DNA from: Siderastrea radians
Taxonomy: Eukaryota; Cnidaria; Anthozoa; Scleractinia; Rhizangiidae
DNA length: 64,000 nucleotides
Assembly: GCA_964017195.1 (NCBI GenBank)
Contig: OZ024895.1
Location: 7,250,001 to 7,314,000 of the forward strand
Direction of reading: 5' to 3'
Shown here: positions 43,030-55,115 of the stretch, piece by piece
Layout: the number at the start of each line of letters is the position of its first letter
How positions within the stretch are numbered: position 1 is the stretch's first letter
Program-made: the position numbers and the translations under genes
The notes under the pieces: model-generated
Database searches by the model: none
The model's input: only the letters and a program-made list of their open reading frames with translations
Told to the model about the DNA's origin: nothing

Positions 43030-44990
43030 TTTTCATATATGAACAAGAAACGCCCCAGGGGCATTGGACCCCGCCGTTTTTCTCCGCCTCCCAGGGAGCA
43101 AATTATACTACGGTCACTCAACATACCAGCACAAGTCGTGTAAATTTAAAAGTTGGTGTTTTATCGTACCTTTGACGTGTTTGCTGCCATTCCCCGTTAT
43201 GTCTTCTCCGCACCCTTCTCCCTGACAGTCTGAACCCCATCCCTCATTCCTTGGTCATTCACTTGTCTTAGCTTTCGCGAAGAAGGACGTGACGAAATAT
43301 TTTGACCATAGCGTGACTCAGTTACGTCACGTTTTTTAAATAAACGAACTCAGGGACATGTCAGCGTCATTCTAAATAGCAAGGGCACGGAAATTTTAAT
43401 AGATTTCTTGATAAAGAAACTTATTCTAAAATCTAAAGGAAACTATTAGCTATGGAAAAAAAGCGTAAAAGTCTATTTTAGGCCGTGATTCGATGAGTGA
43501 TTTGGTGCAAGCAAGTTACTTCTCTGAATCGGCTTCCATCTTTCAATGACGTAATGTTTATATGCTACGGCACGTAGCATGAATCATTGGCTTTCAAAGC
43601 TCGCTAGCACCTTCGTCCTTGCTCTCAACGAAGACAAGTCAACTCCATTGAATTTCTTGTAATTTTCTTCACAACTTTCCCTAAAGATTTTGGCGAAGCA
43701 AAGCAAAACTTCCCAAAAATGCTTGCATTCACTGTCGAATTATTCAACTTGGTGAAAGCAAGGGACTTCCCCGAATCGGCTTCTGTGTTTCGGTGATGTA
43801 ATGTTTACGTGCCAGGGCAAGTTAGGCGAATTCATGCCAGCTCGCTAGCACCTTTGTTCTTGCTTTCATCGAACGGGTTTGTATGCCATTAAATCGCCAG
43901 TAATTTTCTACACCAACTTTCATGAAACTTTTGGCGAATGAACGCTTAACGAACGAAGATTACCGGCAAGTATTGTTTTGACCGAGCGGAGGTCTGGGGC
44001 AAGTGACCACCAACAAAAGAAAACAAGAAAAGCCCCAGGGGCATTAGACTCCGCCGTTTTCCCCTTCCCCTCAGGGTGCAAGATACATTACGCTCACTCG
44101 AGGTACGAGGCCAAGTGGTGTAAATTTATGAAGTTGGTGATTTATCGTACCTTTGACGTGTTTGCTGCCATCCCCCCCCACTCCCCACGTCTTTTCTGCA
44201 CCCTTCTCCTTGCGATAACATGAACCCCTAATAGTATGAACACTTTCCCATCCCTCCTTTCTTTGTCATTCACCTGTTCCAGCACTCGCGGAAAAAGAAC
44301 GTGATGAAATAGTTTGACCATAGCGTGACTCAAATACGTCACGTTTTTTTAAAACGAACTGACATCTCAGCGTAAGGGCACGGAAATGAGATTTATTGAT
44401 AAAGAAAAATAATCCTAAAATCTAAAGGGAACGGTTATCTACCGAAAAAAGAAACTTACAAGTCTACTTTTAGGCCATGACTCGATGAATGATTTGGCGA
44501 AAGCAAGGGACTTCCCCGAATCGGCTGCTGTGTTTCAGTGATGTAATGTTTATGTGCCAGGGCAAGTTAGGCGAATTCATGACAGCTTCAAAGCTCCCTA
44601 GCACATTCATTCTTGCTTTCATCGAAGGGGTTCTTATGCCAATAAATCGCCAGTAATTTTCTACACCAACTTTCATGAAAATTCTGGTGAATAAACACTA
44701 AACGAACGAAGATTAACGGCAAGTATTGTTTTGACCGAGCCGAGGTCTGGGGCAAGTGACCACCCCCCCAAAAAATGGGTATTACTGGACCCCGTCCTGA
44801 CGGTGGAGTAAAAAGCTCCAGGGGCATTAACCCCGTTGTTCTCTCTGCCCTTGGGGTCCAAAATATATTACGGCCACGTAAGAGACAAGCCGAAGTGGTG
44901 TAAATTTTAAAAGTTGGTGACTTATCGTATTTTTTACGTGTTTGCAATGATAATATAGATCAAGACATGACCTGCCTAATCACACTGTTT
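43030..44990 (+). repeat. Repeat array, left part: direct units of about 0.75-1 kb
   Basis: Units share GCCCCAGGGGCATT, GTGGTGTAAATTTA, TTTGACCATAGCGTGACTCA, AAGGGACTTCCCCGAATCGG and GACCGAGCGGAGGTCTGGGG in fixed order. Units start near 43045, 44030 and 44810. ORFs within are not conserved in frame between units. Confidence 0.8.
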
Positions 44991-44992
44991 TA

Positions 44993-46158
44993 TACCCTGC
45001 GAGCAGAGGCCCTTCGATCTTCCTAGATAAGTCGGGAAGAGGAAGGGACCTCTGCCAGCCGCCTCGACTTTCTCATCCACCGAAACGGATGAGTCAGTCC
45101 GGTTTGAAACCAGTTTTTCCAGTTTTTACTGAGTGCGCATGTGCTTTGTTAGAAATTGCTGACTAAACGGCGGCCACGGTACGTTCGGTTCTCTTTCGAA
45201 GGATGTCTTAAAGCCGTGAAAAGAGCACTGGGAAGAGTGAATACTCATGGAATAAGCCGAATCTCACACAACACCAGTCAAAGGCCTTGCTTAATTTTCT
45301 GTGTGGTAAAGATTCTTTTGTCTGTTTGCCAACCGGCCATGGCAAATCGCTAATTTATCAACTGAAACAAAAGAATCTGGGTTGCCGTTGCTTTCGGACC
45401 AAAAAATTTTACTTCTGGTTTGAGCGGGAATCGATGCGAAGGGTTACGCAAATGTGCACTTCAACGCTTATTTTTGTGGCGAAATGACATTTATTTTGGT
45501 CAACGGCGAGACAAGAAAACGGCAAGAGAAACAATTATTTGCCGACTGGCGGCCGGTAATTTTCAAGACGAAACGGTCTCAGTACAAAATATAATTTACC
45601 GCATGACGGCCGAGAAGTTTGAATACGAAACAAACTCGACACAAATACGTTTTGTTGAATGAAAGCAGCGAATGTTGAGGACGAAAGAGACTCAACACGA
45701 AAATACTTCTGAGTGACAGGGACAAAAAGAAGGACAAAATAAAATAAATCTCGAAGACCAAGATTTCTTTGCGAATCTTCCGTGACCCGCTATTAAATTG
45801 GAAATCACTGGACTGTAACATCATGTTGACAGTCGACAAATCGCAGTTTCTTGATCAGCAAAAATATTTCGAGGCTGATAAGTTTTGAACCTGTGATATA
45901 AATTCGAACAAAATTATTCTCAGCCTTACGATTTAATTAAAACTTTCCTCAACTCTCTTCTGTTACGACCGAAGTCAGAATAGTTTGTTGTGGACGCGGC
46001 TGTCATTCAGTAAACATGTTAATTGAAGCGAGGCCGACAAGGCTCGGTTACATTTAAATTTAGCGCATGCTCAACAGGGAAAGTTGAGGCGGCTGGCAGA
46101 GGTCCCTTCCTCTTCCCGACTTATCTAGGAAGATCGAAGGGCCTCTGCTCTGAGGGTA
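44993..46158. mobile_element. Mutator-like non-autonomous element carrying a RecQ-helicase fragment
   Basis: Termini TACCCTGCGAGCAGAGGCCC and its near-complement with about 80-bp inverted repeats, flanked by 9-bp repeats ACTGTTTTA (44984-44992) and CCTGTTTTA (46159-46167). The paralogous unit at 52388 shows CCTGTTTTA once, uninterrupted. A 9-bp duplication with long inverted repeats fits Mutator-like elements, which can capture gene fragments. Confidence 0.75.
45278..45390 (+). pseudogene. RecQ-type helicase N-terminal fragment (Walker A)
   Basis: Reads QSKALLNFLCGKDSFVCLPT then GHGKSLIYQL: motif 0 and motif I (Walker A, PTGxGKS) of RecQ-family DEAD helicases. Only this segment is recognisable; no DEVH box or later motif follows before the inverted repeat. 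Confidence 0.75.
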
Positions 46159-46167
46159 CCTGTTTTA

Positions 46168-46298
46168 TTGTTATGTTATGTTATTTTCTACTTTACTAAT
46201 TATCTTAGTTAATGAAATAATATGTAATTAAATTTAAGTAGCTTTTGCAATACTACCAAATTTCTATGTAGTCATGCAAATAAAGCTTGTTGTTGTTG
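46168..46298 (+). mobile_element. LINE 3' fragment with (TTG)n tail, 5-bp target duplication
   Basis: 131-bp AT-rich end finishing AATAAAGCTTGTTGTTGTTG, flanked by TTTTA (46163-46167 and 46299-46303). Inserted directly beside the Mutator-like element. Confidence 0.72.
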
Positions 46299-46357
46299 TT
46301 TTAGCATGCGTGACGAAGAGCGTGATGAAATATTTTGATCATAGCGTGACTTAGCCT

Positions 46358-46430
46358 GGCCTCGTAGCTCAGTTGGTAGAGCGACGGTGTTCTAATCAGG
46401 AGGTCGTGGGTTCAAATCCCGCCGGGGTCA
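46358..46430 (+). tRNA. tRNA-Arg(TCT)-like SINE head, copy 1
   Basis: 73-nt cloverleaf-like sequence: acceptor GGCCTCG / CGGGGTC, A box TAGCTCAGTTGGTAGAGC, B box GGTTCAAATCC. The anticodon loop GTTCTAA gives TCT, but the anticodon stem pairs poorly. The downstream tail (AAGATTTTTCTTTTATCTTG) is shared with 52452, so it is probably repeat-borne. Confidence 0.65.
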
Positions 46431-47074
46431 AAGATTTTTCTTTTATCTTGGTTCTCATTTCTAATTTCTTCTTTTAAGAGGGGATGTCCACTAACATCGA
46501 GCGAGTGGCGGCACATGATGAAAAATAAAATTCCCTCATAAATTTTCCACGGATACCCTATAGCAATCTAAGAAACGTGGTGGCATTTTTTTCTTGAAAT
46601 TTTTTTTTAAGCCCGAAAAAAAAATTTAACATGTTTACGCCACACGTGTCCTGTAAACACGCGAAATAAACGTGTATCATACCTTCTCGTAAACTTCGCT
46701 CTGTTTGATTTGCACCCCAGAAAACCCCCATTTTAAGCGTGGAAGTTTGCTTTTAAAGTGTGTAGGAAGTAATTGAGTCCTGTTTTAGATCTGTGAATTA
46801 ATTTTCAAGGTCATGGCGAGCCGCTGAAAATCACTAAAATTCGCTTGCTTTGAATTCTCAATTTGTCACAGTTTTTCAAGAGAAAGTTTTCCTCCCCGGT
46901 AAAACACCAAATCACTTGAAAATCAGGTTTAAAAATTAGTTTCGGGCTTTTTATCAGCGCCGAGTACAAACGCTCTCAAAATCCCGATAATCACAACATT
47001 AACCTGTCAACCAGTACAAACAATAGGCGCGTGCCTCCGACCGAATAGCCGAAAACTTGGAATTTTTTCCTTGT

Positions 47075-48770
47075 ATCCTTTGGTATTTGGATGAAAAGTA
47101 CAGGATAAAGGTCATATCTAGCTTACCTTGAATAAGATTTTGTCTAAATGCCAGGTTTTGTCAAGTTTTAGGTGTACTGTCCAAGGGCCATCTTGACGCG
47201 TGGAATCGACCGTTATCTCCTGGTATCTCCAGATTGACTTTCAACTAATGAATAACGACTCCGCCAAAACATTCGCATCCCTTAACGAATGGCAAATGAA
47301 TTTTTAAAATCTCCCAGTGTTAATTCCCTCAAGAAACTAAATAACTTTGCAGTGATCTCAACATTCATCTCAGAAACCGCACTGTTATTATGGTCTGATT
47401 TAACTAAATTTGTCTGTCACGCAACGGGTTCTGGTCAAGTCACAGGATAGGTTTTGGTGATGATTGCAAAAATGGGAAAAAAATCGAAAGATTAGGACGT
47501 CTGAAATAACTTAAGCTATGAAAAAAATTACACAAGATAGAAGGCGATGTAAATAGTGATGGCGTTTGTTTCAGCAACTCGACCGGAATGATCCTTTCCC
47601 GTTTTCATCCCAGATGCCGGATTGCCTCAATGTAAAAACAAACCGCAGAGATAGCTGAATTTTTTTCCATGATTTAAACTAAAGCATATCGAAGGCTAAC
47701 AGAGAAGGCATCCATTTGTTTCCTGAAAATTTTAAGTTCACTTTTCTCTATAATCGTAAGTTTTCAATCCGTAGCACTTGGCTACAACTGTGTTTGTTTA
47801 CTTACATTCCGTCCTCCTGTTTGGTGTCATATTACACCGCCGAAGTTATGCCTGAAATATCTTTCGACTAGTAAAATAGAGTGATACTACATATGACGGG
47901 ACTATTCACTACGCAATTCCGACCTGTGAAAAGGAAGTTGCAGATTACATAGATGTACATTTTGTGACGCTCTGGCGAGAGAAAAAAAATTGTCACGTGT
48001 TCACTGGAAGCAGAAAGTATTAGCTTCCGATAGTCTAAAATAGCAAATTTCAAGAGTTCAACTTTTCAAGTCTAATTAATTTCACGGTGAAGGATCTCAA
48101 TATTACTTGCAAGCCAGCAGTGTTGCGTCGAAGAAGGCGCCTCGAGAAGCTGCCATTTGCTGAAATAATTTTCTTGTTGGAAATCAGGCGTGTGAGAATT
48201 TCAGGTGCGGCATTATTGGAAACTAGGCAAAATGTCTTAAGTGCGGATCGGCTTTGAGTAAATGTTCAAAAACTGATAATTTTCGTTAAAAAAAAAAGAA
48301 AAAAAGGAAAACGCCAGATTTAACACGCAGCAGTTGTAGAGCGCTTCCTCTATATCGCACCATTGTAAAAGGATAGGTTCTTTGGAGTTCTCGCAGACAG
48401 GACCCCTATCACCGAGTACAATAGCCAATCAAACCATTATCTCCCTTGGCTGCGAATAGAGGTCACTTATTCTTTTCCGAAACTAGCTGCAGGCGTTTGC
48501 GCCTCTTACAAGCGATATGAACAAGCAGTTGCTGTTCCAGTTGCAAAAAAGACTTTTCGGGTCACACCTGCAGTGTTGGAATCAGCGATATCCACTCAGA
48601 AGTTGGGCTTCGTTGATTTTCTTTTATCACGCGCAAAAGTATTTTTAATTAGTATTCTTAACATGGACCATTTGCCCAGCCCATCGCTCTTGTCTGGGAA
48701 TAGCGCAGAGGGAACTAATCAACGTTGGTCATGTTGAGTTCTACCAGGGCTGTCTAAGTATGCCTCGAAC
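47075..48770. other. Interior of the TTAA element, non-coding
   Basis: Nothing recognised besides AT-rich sequence. Confidence 0.4.
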
Positions 48771-48776
48771 GGGAAA

Positions 48777-49127
48777 GTGAGAAAAGCAGACCGTGGAAAT
48801 GGCAAGTCGGAGTCCAAAGCTATTTTGCAACACATCGGTGTCTTCCCTCCAGTGGGCTCTGGTAAGTACACTTTTTTCTCATACTTTCGTGCATTCCTCG
48901 CTGTGATGGCAGACGTCATTAAGCAGATTAACACTACCATACCAGCCCTGAAGACAGTCAGCTTCCGGCAAGACAGCGCTGGCTGCTACCACTGTAGGAC
49001 CTGCAGGGCCACCATAGTTTGCGCAGAAGTACTAGGAGCAGAGCTGGGCGTGGTGTTCAAACTCTTGGCTCCCTTCCCTCCCCATGGAAGGAGGGGAGCC
49101 TGCGACCGCAAGGCCGGTGGAGACTAA
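48777..49127 (+). pseudogene. Possible DDE-transposase-like fragment
   Basis: 116-residue ORF: FFSYFRAFLAVMADVIKQIN, VSFRQDSAGCYHCRTC, then GACDRKAGGD. From memory, RQDNAGCYH...GKGxCDRKA recurs in transposon-derived proteins of cnidarians and fish, and the D in RQD would suit a catalytic aspartate. No start, end or third acidic residue can be assigned. Confidence 0.4.
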
Positions 49128-49499
49128 GTCGGATACATTTGTCCGCCTAAACTCCAGACACGATATCAAGATCCCGGTGGAGAACCATCCTTAAGTGTCA
49201 TCCGGTGCGCGTCCATTGCAAGCCGTTTAGTTACCGCTTGGAAGATCGATGGTGTGAATATACAGTTTTCTAAAGAAAGAATCCGTCCGTGTATGAAGAG
49301 CATATGGCGTGGGACCTATAAGACCAATAACTGCGCTGAAATCTAAGGCCCTGTCATCTGATAGTCTACCGTCCATAGCAGTGCTCTAAGCGAAACCGAG
49401 CTCGTTCTCCTCAGCCGTGAGAAGACGCAGAAAAATCGCACAACCAACTGTCTCTTGACAAAAAAGGGGGTTAGTTTCTAGAGAAACTGTGGTGCTGCA

Positions 49500-49630
49500 T
49501 GGGTGGGGAAGCGAAACACAAAACTTTGTATTTATCAACTGAGTTGATAAGGTAAATTGAGCCACCGTGAAGTGATTGAAAGCTGACGTTTCGAGCGTTA
49601 GCCATTCGTCACAAGGATGGTTCTCCACCT
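49500..49630. other. Penelope-like terminal motif (weak)
   Basis: AAGCTGACGTTTCGAGCGTT followed by AGCCATTCGTCACAAGG resembles ends of Penelope-like elements. No GIY-YIG or reverse transcriptase is present. Confidence 0.3.
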
Positions 49631-50019
49631 TCGTCACCTGCACTGCTCAGAAGATCAGGCGGAAAGCGACAAAGAGCCCTAAACATTAGGACTCCTTGTC
49701 ATGATGAGTTTCAACATGAGTTGAGTTTCAAACTCAACTTAATTTTGAGTTTCATGTATAAAATTGTTATCCGCTAAGTTTGCCATAAAATGGTTTCATA
49801 AGCTTATAAAGAACAACAAGGACGGTTCCGGCACCCCTGGCCACACCCCCTGGTCTTGAGTAAACTCAACATACATTTTACATTCTCACTCCTGTCTTGA
49901 ACAATTTTTGAAGACCAATGCATAGAGACCTAATAATAATTTCTTTTTCAAAGCCCTAGCAACAGGCAAGGTTTTGGCAAGGCTTCACTGCCTCTAATGA
50001 TACTGATACGTACATAAAT

Positions 50020-50454
50020 ACCGTTAACTGCCACTTATAAGCCCAACCCCCCAGTTATAGGCCCATCTACCTGTAAACAAAAAAATACATCCGGTATAAG
50101 CTCCACCGGATATAAGTCGCCCTCTAGTTTTCCCTGTTTCCTTAATATTAAGTACTCTCACAGAACACTGCGAAGATGAACTCTGAGCTTCTGTTTTGTT
50201 GCGTTCCGGTTACAGTTCGTGTTGTTACAGTTTTGGTTTTGTTGTTAAATTAAAATTGAAACGAATTCGATTTATTGTGACGTTTCAAAGGTTAATTGAA
50301 AACTGGTAAATTAAAAACGTATTTCGATCAACACTGCTGTGGCTCATTTCGAAACTTAGAAGCCCCCCCAGATATAAGCCCCTCCGTTTATAAGCCCACC
50401 CACAACCCTTACAAAGTTGTATAAGCCCAGGGCTTATAAGCGGCAGTTGACCGT
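50020..50454. mobile_element. 435-bp nested MITE with TATAAGCCC subrepeats
   Basis: Terminal inverted repeats CCGTTAACTGCCACTTATAA and TTATAAGCGGCAGTTGACCG with TA at both outer edges. The interior reiterates TATAAGCCC and CCGGTATAAGCTCC modules. It lies inside the 5.1-kb element. Confidence 0.75.
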
Positions 50455-51612
50455 AATCGGTCCTTGGGTCCACAGGTTTTCAAAGTTCTCATTGCTTTGT
50501 TTTTGTTTGTTTGTTTTTTGCTTGCTTGCTTGTTGTTTTTTTTGTTTTGTTTTGTTTCCTGTGCATTTCCCCCTCCAAGTCAAACCCGCGTCAGGTAAAA
50601 CCAAGTGCGTGACATTTTGTTGCGTGACTCAAACTAAACAGGCTTGTAAGCTTTCGGCAAGGAATTATCGTTTCGAAATTTTACAACGAATACAGATCAA
50701 GAAAAGACGTCTTATAGGAGAAAACTCTTTTGAAGTTCAAATAAGGCAAAATCATTTTATTCCTGAAGGTTCTTCATTTTAACAAAAGGAGGCGGGATGG
50801 AAATAAGTCATTTGTGTTGATTGCCAATACGCGATGCTTCAGTGATGTTGTTGACCCCGGACGCCAAGATGGTTATTATGAAAGAGTACGCACAGAACCT
50901 GATATTTAGACAATACCATATTCAGGTGAGCTAGACATTACCTTTCTGCTGTGGATTACAACCGAATACCGACCAAAATAGAAGAAATGTCCACATTTTC
51001 GGTTATTTGGTCGTAGGTATGTGCCAATTGTTGACGTGTTAATGTTGTAATTATCGGGATTTTGAGAGCGTTTGTACTCGGCGCTGATAAAGAGCCCGAA
51101 ACTAATTTTTAAACCGGGTTTAAGAACGGCATTTCCTCTTTCAAGAATTCTGAATTTCAAGTGATTCGGTGTTCTACCGGGGAGGGAAACTTTCTCTTGA
51201 AAAACTGTGCCAAATTGAGAATTCAAAGCAAGCGAATTTTAGTGGTTTTCAGCAGCCTGCCATGACCTTGAAAATTGATCCACAAAAGAATAATTTGACT
51301 CAAATTACTTGCAAACTCTTCAACAGCAAATTTATAAGCTCAAAACAGGATTGTTCCATGACGCGAATTAAACAGAGCGAAGTTTACGAGAAGGTATGAT
51401 TCGCGTTTATTCGGGGTGTTTGTAGAGACACGTAGTGCGGTAACGGTTTTTAAATTTTTTGGAGGTTTAAAAATAGTTTCTCAACAAAAAATGCCACCAC
51501 GTTTCTAGAGCTACCATAAGGTATCTCTGGGCGAAAAACGGAGAATTTTGATTTTTCATCACGTGCCACATATTTTCGATTTCGCTCGGGCTTAGTGGAC
51601 ATTGCCTCTTAA

Positions 51613-52980
51613 GGCCTGTGGCCTGGGGGAAATTACGGAGGGCAATATTGCTCACTTCTTGGCACTCATACATACACTTGACGTCATAATATTACTAGTT
51701 CATAGCGATTGCGAGTTCATGCCAGCTTTCAAACTAAAGCGCGCTAGTACATTCGTCCTTGCTCTCGTCGTAGAAAAGTTAAGTCCATTGAATTCCTTGT
51801 ACCTTTCTACACAACTTCCCTTAAAGATTTTGGCGAAGCAAAGCAAAAATGCCAAAAAATGCTTGCATTTCACAGTTGAATTATTCAACTTGGCGAAAGT
51901 AAGGGACTTCCCCGAATCGGCTTCTGTGTTTCAGTGATGTAATGTTTACTTGTCAGGGCAAGTTATTAGAATTCATGCCAGCTTCAAAGCTCGCTAGCAC
52001 CTTCATTGTTGCTTTCATCGAAGGGGTTTTTATGCCATTAAATCGCCGGTAATTTTCTACACCAACTTTCACGAAAATTCTGGCGAATAAACGCTAAACA
52101 AACGAAGATTACCGGCAAGTATTACTTTGACCGAGCGGAGGTCTGGGGCAAGTGATCATCCAAAAAAAAAAACTGGTATTACTAGACCCCGTCCTGACGG
52201 CGGGGTAACAAGAAAAGCCCCAGGGGCATTAACCCCGCCGTTGTTCTCTCTGCCCTTAGGGTCCAAAATATATTACGGCCACGTAACATACAAGCCGAAG
52301 TGGTGTAAATTTTAAAAGTTGGTGATTTATCGTATGTTTTACGTGTTTGCAATGATAATATAAATCAAGACATGACCTGCCTAATCACCCTGTTTTAGCG
52401 TGCGTGATGAAGAGCGTGATGAAATATTTTGATCATAGCGTGACTCAACCTGGCCTCGTAGCTCAGTTGGTAGAGCGACGGTATTCTAATCAGGAGGTCG
52501 TGGGTTCAAATCCCGCCGGGGTCAAAGATTTTTCTTTTATCTTGGTTCTCATTTCTAATTTCTTCTTTTAAGGCCTTTGGCCTGGGGGAAATTATGGAGG
52601 ACAGTATTGCTCACTTCTTGGCACTCATACATACACTTCACATCATAATATTACTAAGTTCATAGCGATCGCGAGTTCATGCCAGCTTTCAAACTAAAGC
52701 TCGCTAGTACATTCGTCCTTGCTCTCGTTGAAGAAAAGTTAAGTCCATTGAATTCCTTGTACCTTTCTACACAACTTTCCTTAAAGATTTTGGCAAAGCA
52801 AAGCAATACTGACAAAAAAATGCTGCCATTTGACTGTTGAATTATTCAACTTGGCGAAAGCAAGGGACTTCCCCGAATCGGCTTCTGTGTTTCAATGATG
52901 TAATGTTTACGTGCCAGGGCAAGTTAGGCGAATTCATGCCAGCTTCAAGGCTCGCTAGCACCTTCGTTCTTGCTTTCATC
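51613..52980 (+). repeat. Repeat array, middle part: direct units
   Basis: Continues the unit broken at 46477 (GGCCTGTGGCCTGGGGGAAA) and is followed by a second unit from about 52127 containing the tRNA-Arg-like head and the uninterrupted target sites of three insertions. Confidence 0.82.
52452..52524 (+). tRNA. tRNA-Arg(TCT)-like SINE head, copy 2
   Basis: Differs from copy 1 by one base (anticodon-loop region ATTCTAA). Same poorly paired anticodon stem and same tail. Confidence 0.65.
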
Positions 52981-52984
52981 GACT

Positions 52985-54650
52985 TCAACAGTGAAATGCA
53001 AGCATTTTCTTGGCAGTTTTGCTTTGCTTCACCAAAATCTTTAGGGAAAGTTGTGTAGAAAAGTACAAGAAATTCAGTGGAGTTGACTTCCATTCGACGA
53101 GAGCGAGCTTTGAAAGCCAGTAATTCATGCTACGTGCCGTAGCACATAAACGTTACGTCATTGAAACACAGAAGCCGATTCGGGGAAGTAACTTGCTTGC
53201 GCCAAATCACTCATCGAATTACGGCGTAAAATAGACTTTTACATTTTTTTTCCATAGCTACCAGTTTCCTTTAGATTGTAGAATAAGTTTCTTTATCAAC
53301 AATTCTATTTAAATTTCCGTGCCCTCAGTGTTATTTAGAATTACGCTGACGTGTCAGTTCGTTTATTAAAAAAAAAACTTGACGTAACTGAGTCACCCTG
53401 TGGTCAAAATACTTCGTCGCGTTCTTCTTTGCAAAGGCTAGGAAAGGCGGATGACCAAGGAATAAGGGATGGGAAAGGGTTCATACTATCAAGGATTCAT
53501 GTTATCACAGGGAGAAGGGTGCAGAGAAGACCACCAACTTCAAAAGCTTAAACCACTTAGGCTCGTATCTTGCGTGATCGTAATGTATTTTGCACCCTGA
53601 GGGGAAGGGAAAAACGGCGGAGTCCAATGCCCCTGGGGCTTTTCTTGTTTTTTTTGGTGGTCACTTGCCCCAGACGTCCGCTCGGTCAAAACAATACTTG
53701 CCGGTAATCTTCGTTCGTTTAGCGTTTATTCGCCAGAATTTTCATGAAAGTTGGTGTAGAAAATTACTGGCGATTTAATTGCATAAAAATCCTTTCGATG
53801 AAAGCAAGAATGAAGGTGCTAGCGAGCTGAGAAACGGGCATGAATTCGCCTAACTTGCCCTGGCACGTATACATTACATCACTGAAACACAGAAGCCCAT
53901 TCGGGGATGTCCTTTGCTTTCACCAAGTTGAATAATTCAACATTGAAATGCAAGCATTTTTTTGGCAGTTTTGCTTTGCTTCACCAAAATCTTTAGGGAA
54001 AGTTGTGTAGAAAAGTACAAGAAATTCAATGGAGTTGACTTCTCTTCAATGAGAGCAAGGACGAAGGTGCTAACGAGCTTTGAAGCTGTCATGAACTGTG
54101 GGACGTAAACATTACATCACTGAAACACAGAAGCCGATTCGGGGAAGTCCCTTGCTTTCGCCAAACCATTCATCGAATCATGGCCTAAAAGTAGACTTGT
54201 ACGTTACTCGGTAGATAACCGTTCCCTTTAGATTTTAGGATTATTTTTCTTTGTCAATAAATCTCATTTCCGTGCCCTTACGCTGAGATGTCAGTTCGTT
54301 TAAAAAAAAAAAAAAACGTGGCGTAACTGAGTCACGCTATGGTCAAACTATTTCATCACGTTCTTTTTTCGCGAGCGCTGGAACAGGTGAATGACCAAGA
54401 AATGAGGGAGGGGAGAAGTGTTCACGCTATTAGGGATTCATGTCATCACAAGGAGAAGGGTGCAGAAAAGACGTGGGGAGGGGGGGGGGGGTGGTGGCAA
54501 ACACGTCAAAGGTAAAATAAATCACCAACTTCATAAATTTACACCACTTGGCCTCGTACCATGAGTGACCGTAATGTATTTTGCACCCTAAGGGGAAGGG
54601 GAAAACGGCGGGGTCTAATGTCCCTGGGGCTTTTCTTGTTTTTTAATGGG
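52985..54650 (-). repeat. Repeat array, right part: inverted units
   Basis: The same modules as the direct units appear reversed (CCGATTCGGGGAAGTCCCTT; TGAGTCACGCTATGGTCAAA; AATGCCCCTGGGGCTTTT). The turn-around is near 52980, giving a large imperfect palindrome. Confidence 0.8.
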
Positions 54651-54787
54651 GAACGTTTCCATTAAAAACTTTTGACAACTTATGTTGTTGAAATGCTCAG
54701 TAGGTCCATGCCTATTGTATCTCCGCTTTTTAAGGTGGTATCCACCATTTACATTTAACAATTATTCGCCGAAGGTGAGAAAATATT

Positions 54788-54835
54788 GGCGAATATTTAC
54801 CAAACCGTAGGCGAGGTAAATATTCGCCAATATTT
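54788..54835. repeat. Perfect short hairpin ATTGGCGAATATTTACC
   Basis: 17-bp stem around a 13-bp loop, embedded in a wider imperfect inverted repeat (about 54760-54860). Confidence 0.8.
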
Positions 54836-54839
54836 ACTA

Positions 54840-55115
54840 AGCCTGAGGCCAAAAATTGTTATAGTATAATTTTGACATGTGGACAGCAAAAAGTAAAAAA
54901 AAAAAACTTGAAAAACGAGCTAAAACTTGACAAACAACACACGAAAAAAAAGTAACTTAGCTTAGCAGCGGCGCCTTGAAACGTTATATTCACCTCGGAG
55001 CGCGGTGACTATAGCATTAAAATTATACTAATTGAGGATATATTGACGCTTCCAGGTTAGCATGCCACGTATAACCTGTTTCTTTTTAAATTTCCGTTTC
55101 AGTTGATATATGGAG
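54840..55115. other. Spacer, nothing recognised
   Basis: A poly-A run and unremarkable sequence before the TTAA element. Confidence 0.3.

Larger units (their letters stand above)
46478..51608. mobile_element. 5.1-kb TTAA-flanked DNA transposon with about 0.6-kb inverted repeats
   Basis: Left GAGGGGATGTCCACTAACAT; right end complement GAGGCAATGTCCACTAAGCC, flanked by TTAA (46474-46477 and 51609-51612). The arms match to about 47070 and from about 50960. The paralogous unit at 52560-52575 shows the uninterrupted site CTTCTTTTAAGGCCT, an internal empty site. The interior holds a possible transposase fragment (48777-49127) and a nested MITE (50020-50454). Confidence 0.85.

Noticed and set aside
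42780..43175. 131-codon ORF
   Set aside because: Runs into the 43-kb repeat unit and is not preserved in the other units.
46358..46430. Functional tRNA-Arg gene
   Set aside because: Anticodon stem is poorly paired and the locus is duplicated with an identical SINE-like tail at 52452.
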